Origin: an uncultured Gammaproteobacteria bacterium
GTDB lineage: Bacteria > Pseudomonadota > Gammaproteobacteria > Rariloculales > Rariloculaceae
Direction: 5' to 3'
Length of the DNA stretch: 11,304 nucleotides
Assembly (NCBI GenBank): GCA_946887385.1
Contig: CAMPKU010000143.1
Span: 1 to 11,304, forward strand
The notes beneath the pieces were generated by a model. The model saw only the letters and a list, made by a program, of their open reading frames with translations, did not search any database and had not been told where the DNA came from. Position 1 is the stretch's first letter, and each line of letters begins with the position of its first letter. Both the position numbers and the translations under genes were made by a program. Below, one piece after another: positions 1 through 6,853 of the stretch.

Positions 1-2
1 AG

Positions 3-1022
3 CTCGCGCTGCCGTTCGCCTACGGCAAGCTCGATGTGCATGGCCGCGCCGCGCTGCTGTACGCGAACGCGCTCGAGTCGTTTGCGCACGAGGTGGAGCG
101 GCTCGATGCCTCGCTCACGAGCATTCGCGACGGCAAGTTCCTGAAGGTGCTCGTACGCGAGGAAGTGCGGCAAGACAAGGACTGGGTGATCCGCCTGCGC
201 TCCCTGCCGGAGTCGCCCGAAACGTATTACTTGATGGAGCTGCTCGCGTCGCACGATTTCCAAACGGCGCTCGAGAACTATCTGGACCTCGAGGACCTGC
301 GCCGCAAGCTGGCGTCGTGGCACGTGAGCTTCGATGCGTTCGACGACATGGTCGAGCTGCGGCGCCAGTTCTACGAGCCGCAGCTGCCGGGAATCGACAC
401 CGAGTTTCGAGACCTCGACTCGCGCATGCGGCTACGCCTCGAGCAGCACGAGCTGCTCGCGAAGCGCCTGCAAGGAATGCTCGTAGCGCCGCGCCCGGAC
501 TTCTTGGCAACGGCCGACGAGCGCCTCACGACCACGCGCTTGGCCGAGCTCGAATCGAGCCTCGACGGCGATTCCAGCGCGACGGCCGAGCAGCTGCGCA
601 CGCGGATCGCCCGCCTGCGAGGCACGATCACGTATGCGCTGCGGACCGAATATCACGAGCGGCTCGACGTGTTCGCGCGCCACTTGCGCGAGCTCGGCGA
701 GGCTATCGAGGTGCTACGCGCCGAGCACGTGGCATTCGTGCGCGCGCGCCAAGCGGCCGTGCACAGCTACGAAGGTTACGACACGCCGATCGGCCGGCTA
801 CGAACGCGCGTCGGCGAAGCGCTTGGCGAGGTGAACCTTCTCATGGCGCGGCAGGGCCGCGTGCTCGAGCTCGTAGCCATCGACGAGCTCGTCGCGCGAC
901 GCGACCGGCTCGAGACGTATCGAGACCAGGCGCGCTACGCGCTTGCCGACAGCTACGACCGCGCGACGAGCGACGGCGCGACGCTCGAGACGGCAGCCTT
1001 GCAACCGGGAGCAGCGCCGTGA
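3..1022 (+). CDS. 3' part of a helical TPR/coiled-coil protein (5' partial)
   Basis: The reading frame is open from the left edge (first full codon at position 3) and ends at TGA 1020-1022, so the true start lies upstream. The GTG at 36 is an internal Val codon, not a start. About 339 residues are visible, almost all predicted helix: an opening TPR-like helix pair (YGKLDVHGRAALLYANALES), then long charged stretches rich in Leu, Glu and Arg (for example LDSRMRLRLEQHELLAKRL) typical of coiled coils. No membrane span or catalytic motif is seen. The stop overlaps the start of the next gene by ATGA, so the two are probably translationally coupled and belong to the same envelope machine. It could be a TPR scaffold comparable to the GltD/GltE-type proteins of Myxococcus, but I cannot assign it to either from this fragment. 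I am confident it is coding and unsure of its function. Confidence 0.85.
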   Translation, partial: LALPFAYGKLDVHGRAALLYANALESFAHEVERLDASLTSIRDGKFLKVLVREEVRQDKDWVIRLRSLPESPETYYLMELLASHDFQTALENYLDLEDLRRKLASWHVSFDAFDDMVELRRQFYEPQLPGIDTEFRDLDSRMRLRLEQHELLAKRLQGMLVAPRPDFLATADERLTTTRLAELESSLDGDSSATAEQLRTRIARLRGTITYALRTEYHERLDVFARHLRELGEAIEVLRAEHVAFVRARQAAVHSYEGYDTPIGRLRTRVGEALGEVNLLMARQGRVLELVAIDELVARRDRLETYRDQARYALADSYDRATSDGATLETAALQPGAAP

Positions 1023-4000
1023 TGCGCCGCGGCGCTCATGCTGCGAGTCTCGCAGCGCTGCTCGCGGCCGGCTGCGCGCGCGCGCCCGACTCGGGCACGC
1101 TCGCAGAGCTGCGCAACGTGGAGCCCGACGTGGCCGAGGTGGAGGTGGCGGACACGCTCGACCTCGCGCTCGTGAGCTATCGGCGCTATCTTCAGGAGAC
1201 GCCGACGAGCGCGATGACGCCCGAAGCGATGCGGCGGCTCGCGGACTTGCAGCTCGAGAAGGAGTTCGGCATTACCGGCGGGCCGTCGACGGCTCGGTGG
1301 GTAGAGCTCGAGGCGCCCGAAGCCGGCGCCGCGCCCACCGAGATCGGCGCTGCGGCCGTTCCGCCTCCGGCGGCCACGATTGCCGACGCGGTCGCCGCCG
1401 CGGAGTCGGACGAAGAGTTCGAGCGGCGCACCACGGGCGAGCTCGAGTTTGCGCCGGCCGGAACCGTGCTGTTGCCCGCGGTGGCTACCGGCGGCGCCGC
1501 TCCGTCGGGGCCGCTGGAAGCCATTGCCATCTACGAGCAGCTGCTGGCCGAGTATCCAAACTACGAGCGCCGCGACCAGGTGCTCTACCAGATGGCCCGC
1601 GCTTACGACGAGCTCGGCCGCACCGAAGAGGCGATGGCGGTGATGCAGCGCCTCGTGGATGAGTTCGGCTATTCGCGGTATGCCGACGAGGTGCAGTTTC
1701 GCCGCGGCGAGTTCTACTTCACGCGCCGCCGCTTTCGCGACGCGGAAAGCGCCTACGAAGCCATCGTCGCGGCAGGGCCGCGCTCCGAATTCCACGAGCT
1801 CGCGCTCTACAAGCTCGGCTGGGCACTTTACAAGCAAGATTTTTACGAGGAAGCGCTGCACCGCTACATGGCGTTGCTCGACTACAAGCTCTCTCAAGGC
1901 TACGACTTCGATCAGGCGCACGCCGAAGACGACGAGCGCCGCGTAACCGACACCTTCCGCGTGATCAGCTTGAGCTTCTCGAACCTCGGCGGTACGGAGG
2001 TTCTGGCGGAGTACTACTCGACATACGGTAACCGCAGCTACGAGGACCGGATCTATCGCAATCTGGCCGAGTTCTACTTCGACAAGCTGCGCTACAACGA
2101 CGCGGCGGGCGTCTACGATTCATTCGTCGAGCGCTATCCGTACCATCGCGTGTCGCCCGAATTCAGCATGCGCGTGGTCGGTATCTATGAGGCCGGCGAT
2201 TTTCCCATGCTCGTCGTCGAATCGAAAAAATCGTTCGCGACGAAGTACGGCCTGCAGGGCGAGTACTGGCAGCACTTCGAGCCCGCCGAGCGGCCCGAGG
2301 TTCTGGCGCATTTGAAAACCAACCTCGAGGATCTCGCCAATCACTATCACGCGCTCTACCAAGAGCAGGGCCTCGAGGAGCAGAAGCCGGCGAACTATGC
2401 GGAGGCGCAGGTGTGGTACCGCGCTTTTCTGGCATCGTTCCCGCAAGACGAGAAATCGCCGAGCATCAACTACCAGCTGGCGGATCTGTTGCTCGAGAAC
2501 GGGGATTTCGCCGACGCGGCGCGCGAGTACGAGCGCACCGCTTACGACTATTCCGCGCACGACAGCGCTGCCGCAGCGGGTTACGCGGCGATTTTCGCGC
2601 ACCGCGAGCAACTCAAAGTGGCCGCCGAGGTTGAGCTGCCGCAGTTCAAGCGGGCGACGGTCGTGAGCTCGCTGAAGTTCGCGGACACGTTCCCCGAGCA
2701 CGAGCATGCGCCGGTGGTGCTGGGGGCCGCGGCCGAGGATCTGTATGCGCTCGAGGATTACTCGCCGGCCGCTACGGCCGCCCAAACGTTGATCGCACGC
2801 TACCCCGGCACCGAGCCTGAGTTGCGGCGCACCGCCTGGACCGTGGTGGCGCATTCGTCGTTCGAGCTCGCGGACTATCAAGCGGCCGAGCCTGCGTACG
2901 CAGAGGTGCTGGCGCTCACGCCGGCCGAGGACGAAGGGCGGCAAGCGCTCGTCGACAACCTTGCGGCGTCGATCTACAAGCTGGCCGAGCAGGCCAACCA
3001 AGCGCAGGATTATCGCGCGGCGGCCGGCCACTTCCTGCGGATTACCGAGCGCGCGCCAACGTCGTCGATTCGCCCGGCCGCGGAGTATGACGCGGCGGCT
3101 GCGCTCATGAAGCTCGAGGATTGGACCGCCGCGGCCGAAGTGCTCGACGGGTTTCGGGCGGCGTTCCCCGACCACGAGCTGAACCGCGAGGCAACGAAGC
3201 AGCTGGCGTTCGTCTATCGCTCGAGCGGCGAGACGTCGCTTGCGGCCGGCGAGTACGAGCGCGTCGCCGCAGAAGCCACGGATCCGGATCTCAAGCGCGA
3301 GGCGCTGTTGTCGGCCGGCGGGCTCTATGAGCAAGCGAGCGACGTCGAAAGCGCGCTCGGCGCCTACGAGCGCTACCTGGCGGAGTTCTCGCAGCCGGTG
3401 GACATCGCCGTCGAGACGCGCTCGAAGGTGGCCGAGATGTACCGCGCACGCGGTGACGTGGCGCTCTATCACGAGCACTTGAATGCACTCGTTGCCGCCG
3501 ACGCCGCCGCGGGCGCGGCGCGCACCGATCGCACGCGCTATCTTGCCGCGCAGGCCGGTCTGGTGCTCGCGGAGCCGAGTTACGCCGCGTTCGATGCGGT
3601 TCGACTGGTGGCGCCGCTCGAGCAAAACCTCGCGCGCAAGCGCGAGCTCATGGACGCCTCACTGCAGGAGTTCGAGCGGCTGCTTTCGTACGAAGTGGGC
3701 GATGTGACGACGGCCGCCACGTTCTACATGGCCGAGATATACGCGGAATTCAGCCGCGCACTGCTCGATTCCGAGCGGCCGACGGACCTGCCCGCTGCGG
3801 AGCTTGCGGCGTACGACGAAGCGATCGAAGAAGAAGCGTTTCCGTTCGAGGAGCGCGCGATCGAGGTTCACGAGGCGAACATCGACGTGATGATCGCCGC
3901 CAACGTTTACAACCGCTGGGTCGAGCAGAGCTTCGCGCGCCTGGCCGTGCTTGTGCCCGGCCGCTATGCCAAGCAAGAGCAAAGCATGGGTCTTCTCGGT

Positions 4001-4645
4001 GCGATCGATACGTTCACGTATCGCCATCCGGGCTACGTTGAACCGGCGGCCGCCGAGCCGGCCGCTGAGCAGCCGAGCGAGCGGCGCGCACGTGGCCAGG
4101 CGCCGAAGGGCTCGACGGTGAAGCTCGACGTGCTCGCGGGCGCCGGCTTCACGATTACGGACGCTGCGCGCGTGAGCCCGGAGCTGCGCGAGCGCTACTT
4201 GGCCGCGGTCGGCTACCTCGAGCAGGGCCTCTACGAGCGCGGCGTGGCGGAGCTGCGCGCCGTGACCGAGCAGGCGCCCGAGCTTGCCAACCCGCACGTC
4301 GATCTAGGCATCGCCTACAGCCGCGTGGGCGATCTTGCACAAGCCGCGGCGAGCCTCGAGCAGGCCGTCGCCGTGAGCCCGGATCACCCGATCGCGCTCA
4401 ACGAGCTGGCGCTGATTTACCGCAAGCAGGGGCGCTTCGCCGCGGCGCGCTCGAGCTACGAGAGAGCGCTTGCGCTGTATCCGGACTTTCACGTGGCGAA
4501 CAAGAACCTGGCGATCGTTTGCGATTTGTACCAGCGGGATTACGGCTGCGCACTGCGCCACTACCAGGCGTATCACGCGCTCGTCCCTGACGACGCACAA
4601 GCCGCGATCTGGATCGCCGACGTTCAAGGGCGCGCAGGCCCCTAG
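1022..4645 (+). CDS. large outer-membrane-type TPR lipoprotein
   Basis: This is a 1207-residue protein. The frame is open back to 317, but ATG 1022 is chosen because it overlaps the upstream stop as ATGA, has GGGAG at 1007-1011, and starts a lipoprotein signal peptide: two Arg, a hydrophobic core and the lipobox LAAGC with Cys18. Ala, not Asp, follows the Cys, which in the E. coli Lol rule points to the outer membrane. An Ala/Pro-rich stretch (about 60-160) leads to repeated TPR-like helix pairs resembling those of YbgF/BamD (for example GPLEAIAIYEQLLAEYP from residue 163). These continue to about residue 813. A long helical section and an Ala/Pro/Glu linker (about 1008-1030) follow, then a block of classical TPRs at about 1056-1195 (NPHVDLGIAYSRVGDLAQAA). 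TPRs bind proteins, so it probably acts as the periplasm-facing scaffold joining the ExbB/ExbD motor to the outer membrane. This role is inferred from gene context. Confidence 0.9.
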   Translation: MRRGAHAASLAALLAAGCARAPDSGTLAELRNVEPDVAEVEVADTLDLALVSYRRYLQETPTSAMTPEAMRRLADLQLEKEFGITGGPSTARWVELEAPEAGAAPTEIGAAAVPPPAATIADAVAAAESDEEFERRTTGELEFAPAGTVLLPAVATGGAAPSGPLEAIAIYEQLLAEYPNYERRDQVLYQMARAYDELGRTEEAMAVMQRLVDEFGYSRYADEVQFRRGEFYFTRRRFRDAESAYEAIVAAGPRSEFHELALYKLGWALYKQDFYEEALHRYMALLDYKLSQGYDFDQAHAEDDERRVTDTFRVISLSFSNLGGTEVLAEYYSTYGNRSYEDRIYRNLAEFYFDKLRYNDAAGVYDSFVERYPYHRVSPEFSMRVVGIYEAGDFPMLVVESKKSFATKYGLQGEYWQHFEPAERPEVLAHLKTNLEDLANHYHALYQEQGLEEQKPANYAEAQVWYRAFLASFPQDEKSPSINYQLADLLLENGDFADAAREYERTAYDYSAHDSAAAAGYAAIFAHREQLKVAAEVELPQFKRATVVSSLKFADTFPEHEHAPVVLGAAAEDLYALEDYSPAATAAQTLIARYPGTEPELRRTAWTVVAHSSFELADYQAAEPAYAEVLALTPAEDEGRQALVDNLAASIYKLAEQANQAQDYRAAAGHFLRITERAPTSSIRPAAEYDAAAALMKLEDWTAAAEVLDGFRAAFPDHELNREATKQLAFVYRSSGETSLAAGEYERVAAEATDPDLKREALLSAGGLYEQASDVESALGAYERYLAEFSQPVDIAVETRSKVAEMYRARGDVALYHEHLNALVAADAAAGAARTDRTRYLAAQAGLVLAEPSYAAFDAVRLVAPLEQNLARKRELMDASLQEFERLLSYEVGDVTTAATFYMAEIYAEFSRALLDSERPTDLPAAELAAYDEAIEEEAFPFEERAIEVHEANIDVMIAANVYNRWVEQSFARLAVLVPGRYAKQEQSMGLLGAIDTFTYRHPGYVEPAAAEPAAEQPSERRARGQAPKGSTVKLDVLAGAGFTITDAARVSPELRERYLAAVGYLEQGLYERGVAELRAVTEQAPELANPHVDLGIAYSRVGDLAQAAASLEQAVAVSPDHPIALNELALIYRKQGRFAAARSSYERALALYPDFHVANKNLAIVCDLYQRDYGCALRHYQAYHALVPDDAQAAIWIADVQGRAGP

Positions 4646-4650
4646 GGAGG
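4644..4650 (+). promoter_or_regulatory. ribosome binding site of the small exported protein
   Basis: AGGGAGG lies 4 bases before ATG 4655 and begins inside the stop codon of the TPR lipoprotein gene. It is the purine-rich site that supports a real gene of only 105 codons here and suggests re-initiation from the upstream gene. Confidence 0.7.
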
Positions 4651-4654
4651 CAAC

Positions 4655-4972
4655 ATGCTGAAGCGATTCGTGCTCGTTGCGTTTACGTTCGCAGCATCGA
4701 TGGCGGCGGCCCAGGAGTCGTCGCCGGCGGCGCCTGCGCAAACCGCTGCTGCGCAGGCCGACCCGAGCGCGCCCAAATCGATGTCGGGCATGTCGATTCT
4801 CGGCAACCAAGAGGCGCCCAAGTCGCTCGTGATCGTGCCGTGGAAGAGCTCGGAGATCGGCAACGGCATCGGCGTGTCGCGAGCGCTCGATACGCGCATT
4901 CGCGCCGTCGACAAGGACGTCTTCATGCGCGAGCTCAAGTATTACTCGATTCGTTCCGGAACCGAGAAATAG
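4655..4972 (+). CDS. small exported protein of unknown function
   Basis: This 105-residue protein has a clear Sec signal peptide: Lys3-Arg4, a hydrophobic core, and a likely cleavage near residues 19-20 (SMAAAQ/ES). A short Ala/Pro/Gln-rich spacer follows, then a compact domain at about 41-105 that starts SMSGMSILGNQEAPKSLVIV, contains Pro-Trp-Lys, and ends with a helical VFMRELKYYSIRS. There is no lipobox, so it should be soluble or complex-bound in the periplasm. I do not recognise the family. The strong Shine-Dalgarno sequence, the position between the TPR lipoprotein and the ExbB gene, and the non-random domain sequence argue that it is real and probably an accessory subunit of the same trans-envelope complex. 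It is followed by 169 non-coding bases before the ExbB start. Confidence 0.8.
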   Translation: MLKRFVLVAFTFAASMAAAQESSPAAPAQTAAAQADPSAPKSMSGMSILGNQEAPKSLVIVPWKSSEIGNGIGVSRALDTRIRAVDKDVFMRELKYYSIRSGTEK

Positions 4973-5005
4973 GGCACGCACCGGCGCGCTCTTTATGTGA
5001 AACGC

Positions 5006-5027
5006 GTCGTCGCCAGACAGAGACGAC
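5006..5027 (+). other. weak hairpin in the gap before the ExbB gene
   Basis: GTCGTC (5006-5011) and GACGAC (5022-5027) are exact inverted repeats around a 10-base loop. Only a short mixed TGTTGT follows, not a T run. It may attenuate transcription or protect mRNA ends between the first genes and the ExbB-ExbD part. The rest of the 4973-5141 gap shows no convincing promoter or reading frame. Confidence 0.25.
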
Positions 5028-5141
5028 TGTTGTAGGCGCGCATCCGCCGAACGAGCACTCGATCACGTTTCCGCTATCGACCCGAGGCTTACCCTAGTCG
5101 CCGTTCTCGCACGTCGCATTTTGCACACCAGAGGATTGGAC

Positions 5142-5798
5142 ATGGACGTTATCTACACGATCGTCGAGTTCTTCGTTCAGGGCGGCATTTTCATGTACCC
5201 GATCTTGCTCGTGTTCGTCATCGGCGTGGCGATCGCCGTCGAGCGGTACGTGACGCTGACGCTGCTCACGAACAAGAACCAATCGGTATGGGCGCAGGTG
5301 CAGCCGCTGCTCGTCAAGCGCGACTTCGATAAGGCGCGCGAGCTCACTGCCAAGGACAACTCCACCGTCTCGCAGCTACTCGGCATGGGGCTCGAGCGGC
5401 AAGGCGCAGTGCGGCGCCGCGACGACATCGAGATCGCCATGGAAGAGTGCATGATGGAAATTCTGCCGCAGCTCGAGAAGCGCACGGGCTACGTGGGCCT
5501 CGCCGCCAACGTCGCGACGTTGCTGGGGCTGCTCGGCACGATCATGGGCCTGATCCAGGCGTTCACGGCCGTGGCCAACGCGAATCCCGCCGAGAAGGCC
5601 GACTTGCTCGGCGCGGCCATCGCGGTCGCGATGAACACGACGGCGTTCGGCTTGCTCGTTGCGATTCCGCTGCTCGTCGTTCACCAGGTGCTGAACACGA
5701 AGACGGCGCAGATCGTGGCCGGCCTCGAGATGGCGTCGGTCAAGATGCTGAACGCCATCCAATCGACGGCGAAGCGGCAGTTCCAGGTGGCGGCGTAA
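5142..5798 (+). CDS. TolQ/ExbB/MotA-family proton-channel subunit (AglR-like)
   Basis: This 218-residue inner-membrane protein forms the pentameric channel scaffold that, with ExbD-type partners, converts proton flow into mechanical work. ATG 5142 is preferred to the in-frame TTG at 5121 because AGAGGA (5130-5135) sits 6 bases upstream and the protein then begins MDVIYTIVEFF as family members do. Visible parts: membrane span 1 at about 13-34 (GGIFMYPILLVFVIGVAIAV), a cytoplasmic charged domain, span 2 at about 122-146 with LLGLLGTIMGLIQAF, and span 3 at about 164-186 with NTTAFGLLVAIPLLV. Thr133 and Thr167 align by eye with the channel-lining Thr148 and Thr181 of E. coli ExbB. The length is normal for the family. 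The two downstream ExbD genes and the AgmX-type gene make an AglR-like motor role more likely than iron uptake. The family call is secure; the system assignment is inferred. Confidence 0.95.
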   Translation: MDVIYTIVEFFVQGGIFMYPILLVFVIGVAIAVERYVTLTLLTNKNQSVWAQVQPLLVKRDFDKARELTAKDNSTVSQLLGMGLERQGAVRRRDDIEIAMEECMMEILPQLEKRTGYVGLAANVATLLGLLGTIMGLIQAFTAVANANPAEKADLLGAAIAVAMNTTAFGLLVAIPLLVVHQVLNTKTAQIVAGLEMASVKMLNAIQSTAKRQFQVAA

Positions 5799-5829
5799 TA
5801 GCCTAAGCCGGCTGTCGGCAGGAACCGTC

Positions 5830-6321
5830 ATGCGTAAGCATCACTACCAGCTTCAGGGCAAGCAAGAGCTCGAGCTCAACATCACCACGTTCCTAAACCT
5901 CATGGTGGTGCTGGTGCCGTTCTTGCTGATCACGGCCGTGTTCTCGCGCATGGCCGTCATCGAGCTGAACCTGCCGAGCGCGACGGACCGGTCGCAAGCG
6001 TCGGAGATCGGTTTCCGCCCCGAGGTCATCGTTCGCGAGCTCGGAGTGGAGATCACGAACGGCCGGGAAATCATCGCGGCGATTCCGAAGATCGACGGCG
6101 AATACGACCTGGTTACGCTCGCGCAGTACATGCGCTCGCTGAAAGAGGACTACTCCGAGGTCGACGCGGCCTCCGTGCTCGTCGAGCCGCAGATTCCCTA
6201 CGACTATCTGATCCAAGTGATGGACGTGGTACGCAGCGTCGACGTGCCGGATGAGACGGCCGAGAACGGCTTCGTGCGCGTCGCCCTGTTCCCTGCGATC
6301 GCCGTCGGAGAGGCGCCATGA
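5830..6321 (+). CDS. ExbD/TolR-family subunit 1, with Asn in place of the proton-path Asp
   Basis: This 163-residue protein has the ExbD layout: a short basic cytoplasmic tail, one membrane span at about 19-39, and a periplasmic domain. CAGGAA (5819-5824) precedes ATG 5830. Family members carry an Asp at the start of the span (Asp25 in E. coli ExbD, Asp23 in TolR), which is needed for proton-driven movement. Here the motif reads LNITTFLNLMVVLVPFLL, with Asn23 at that position (AAC, 5896-5898) and no other acidic residue in the span. The span also contains Pro30. The periplasmic part (about 60-160) keeps the ExbD-like pattern, including AASVLVEPQIPYDYLIQVMD. It probably forms a heterodimer with the second ExbD inside the ExbB ring, in a structural rather than proton-carrying role. 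Its stop overlaps the next start by ATGA. Confidence 0.93.
   Translation: MRKHHYQLQGKQELELNITTFLNLMVVLVPFLLITAVFSRMAVIELNLPSATDRSQASEIGFRPEVIVRELGVEITNGREIIAAIPKIDGEYDLVTLAQYMRSLKEDYSEVDAASVLVEPQIPYDYLIQVMDVVRSVDVPDETAENGFVRVALFPAIAVGEAP
6307..6313 (+). promoter_or_regulatory. ribosome binding site of the second ExbD gene
   Basis: GGAGAGG lies inside the end of the first ExbD gene, 4 bases before the overlapping ATG 6318. It fixes the start of the second subunit and supports coupled, near-equimolar synthesis of the two ExbD proteins. Confidence 0.65.
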
Positions 6322-6842
6322 AGGTTTCCCGCCGTATGCAGCGGTTAGCGCGGTTTCGCTCGAAGGTGGCGGGGATCAACCTCACGTCGCTGATGGACGT
6401 GTTCACGATTCTCGTGTTCTTCCTGATCATGAACTCGGGTCCCACAGAGGTGCTCGATGCCGGCAACGTCGTGCTGCCCGAGTCCGTGGTGGACAGCAAA
6501 CCGAGCGAGACGGTGGTCATCAACGTGGGCAGGGAAGAGGTGCTCGTCCAAGGTGAGCCCGTCGTGCGTATGGCCGACATCGCGGCCTTCGGCGGTGGCG
6601 ATATAGAGCCGATCATGGCGCGGCTCGCCGAGCTTCAGAGCCGCGTGATCGGCGTGCGTACGCAGGTCGTGGCCGAAAGCATGGCGGTGACGATTCTCGC
6701 CGACAAATCCATCCCGTTCAGCATCGTCAAGCAAATCATGGCGACGTGCACGGCGCAGGGGTATTCGCGGATTTCGCTCGCGGTGATTCAGAAGGAATCG
6801 GCGTTCGCTTCCGCCGCCGCTTCCGCAGGTACGGAGATCTAG
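6318..6842 (+). CDS. ExbD/TolR-family subunit 2, with canonical Asp
   Basis: This 174-residue protein has a basic N-terminal tail, one membrane span at about 20-39, and a periplasmic domain. The span reads INLTSLMDVFTILVFFLIMN, with Asp27 (GAC, 6396-6398) at the position of the proton-carrying Asp of ExbD/TolR. The periplasmic domain has the usual VVINV strand near residues 57-61. It also has the late AVTILADKSIPFSIVKQIM segment, in which an Asp-Lys turn precedes the final helix and strand. Its start overlaps the stop of the first ExbD gene. With one Asn-type and one Asp-type subunit the pair recalls AglQ/AglS of Myxococcus, where two TolR-like proteins share one AglR channel. Which of the two it corresponds to cannot be told from this sequence. 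Confidence 0.95.
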   Translation: MKVSRRMQRLARFRSKVAGINLTSLMDVFTILVFFLIMNSGPTEVLDAGNVVLPESVVDSKPSETVVINVGREEVLVQGEPVVRMADIAAFGGGDIEPIMARLAELQSRVIGVRTQVVAESMAVTILADKSIPFSIVKQIMATCTAQGYSRISLAVIQKESAFASAAASAGTEI

Positions 6843-6853
6843 AGCGCAACGTC

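Noticed and set aside
317..1021. 5' extension of the TPR lipoprotein reading frame back to 317
   Set aside because: The extension is Arg/Ala-rich, overlaps the upstream gene in another frame, and would bury the lipoprotein signal peptide that starts at 1022.
2120..3625. 501-codon open frame on the minus strand, antisense to the TPR lipoprotein gene
   Set aside because: It is a mirror frame produced by high-GC codon use. It is Arg/Leu/Gly-rich with no domain pattern, while the + strand frame has clear TPRs.
5067..5094. Possible sigma-70 promoter (TTTCCG and TACCCT with 16 bases between) before the ExbB gene
   Set aside because: Each box matches only about half of its consensus, which is too weak to list as a promoter.
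5121..5141. TTG start for the ExbB-type gene
   Set aside because: ATG 5142 has AGAGGA at a good distance and gives the usual N-terminus.
6746..6853. Earlier ATG start for the AgmX-type gene
   Set aside because: It would overlap the second ExbD gene by 97 bases and adds an Arg/Gly-rich tail read from ExbD codons in another frame.
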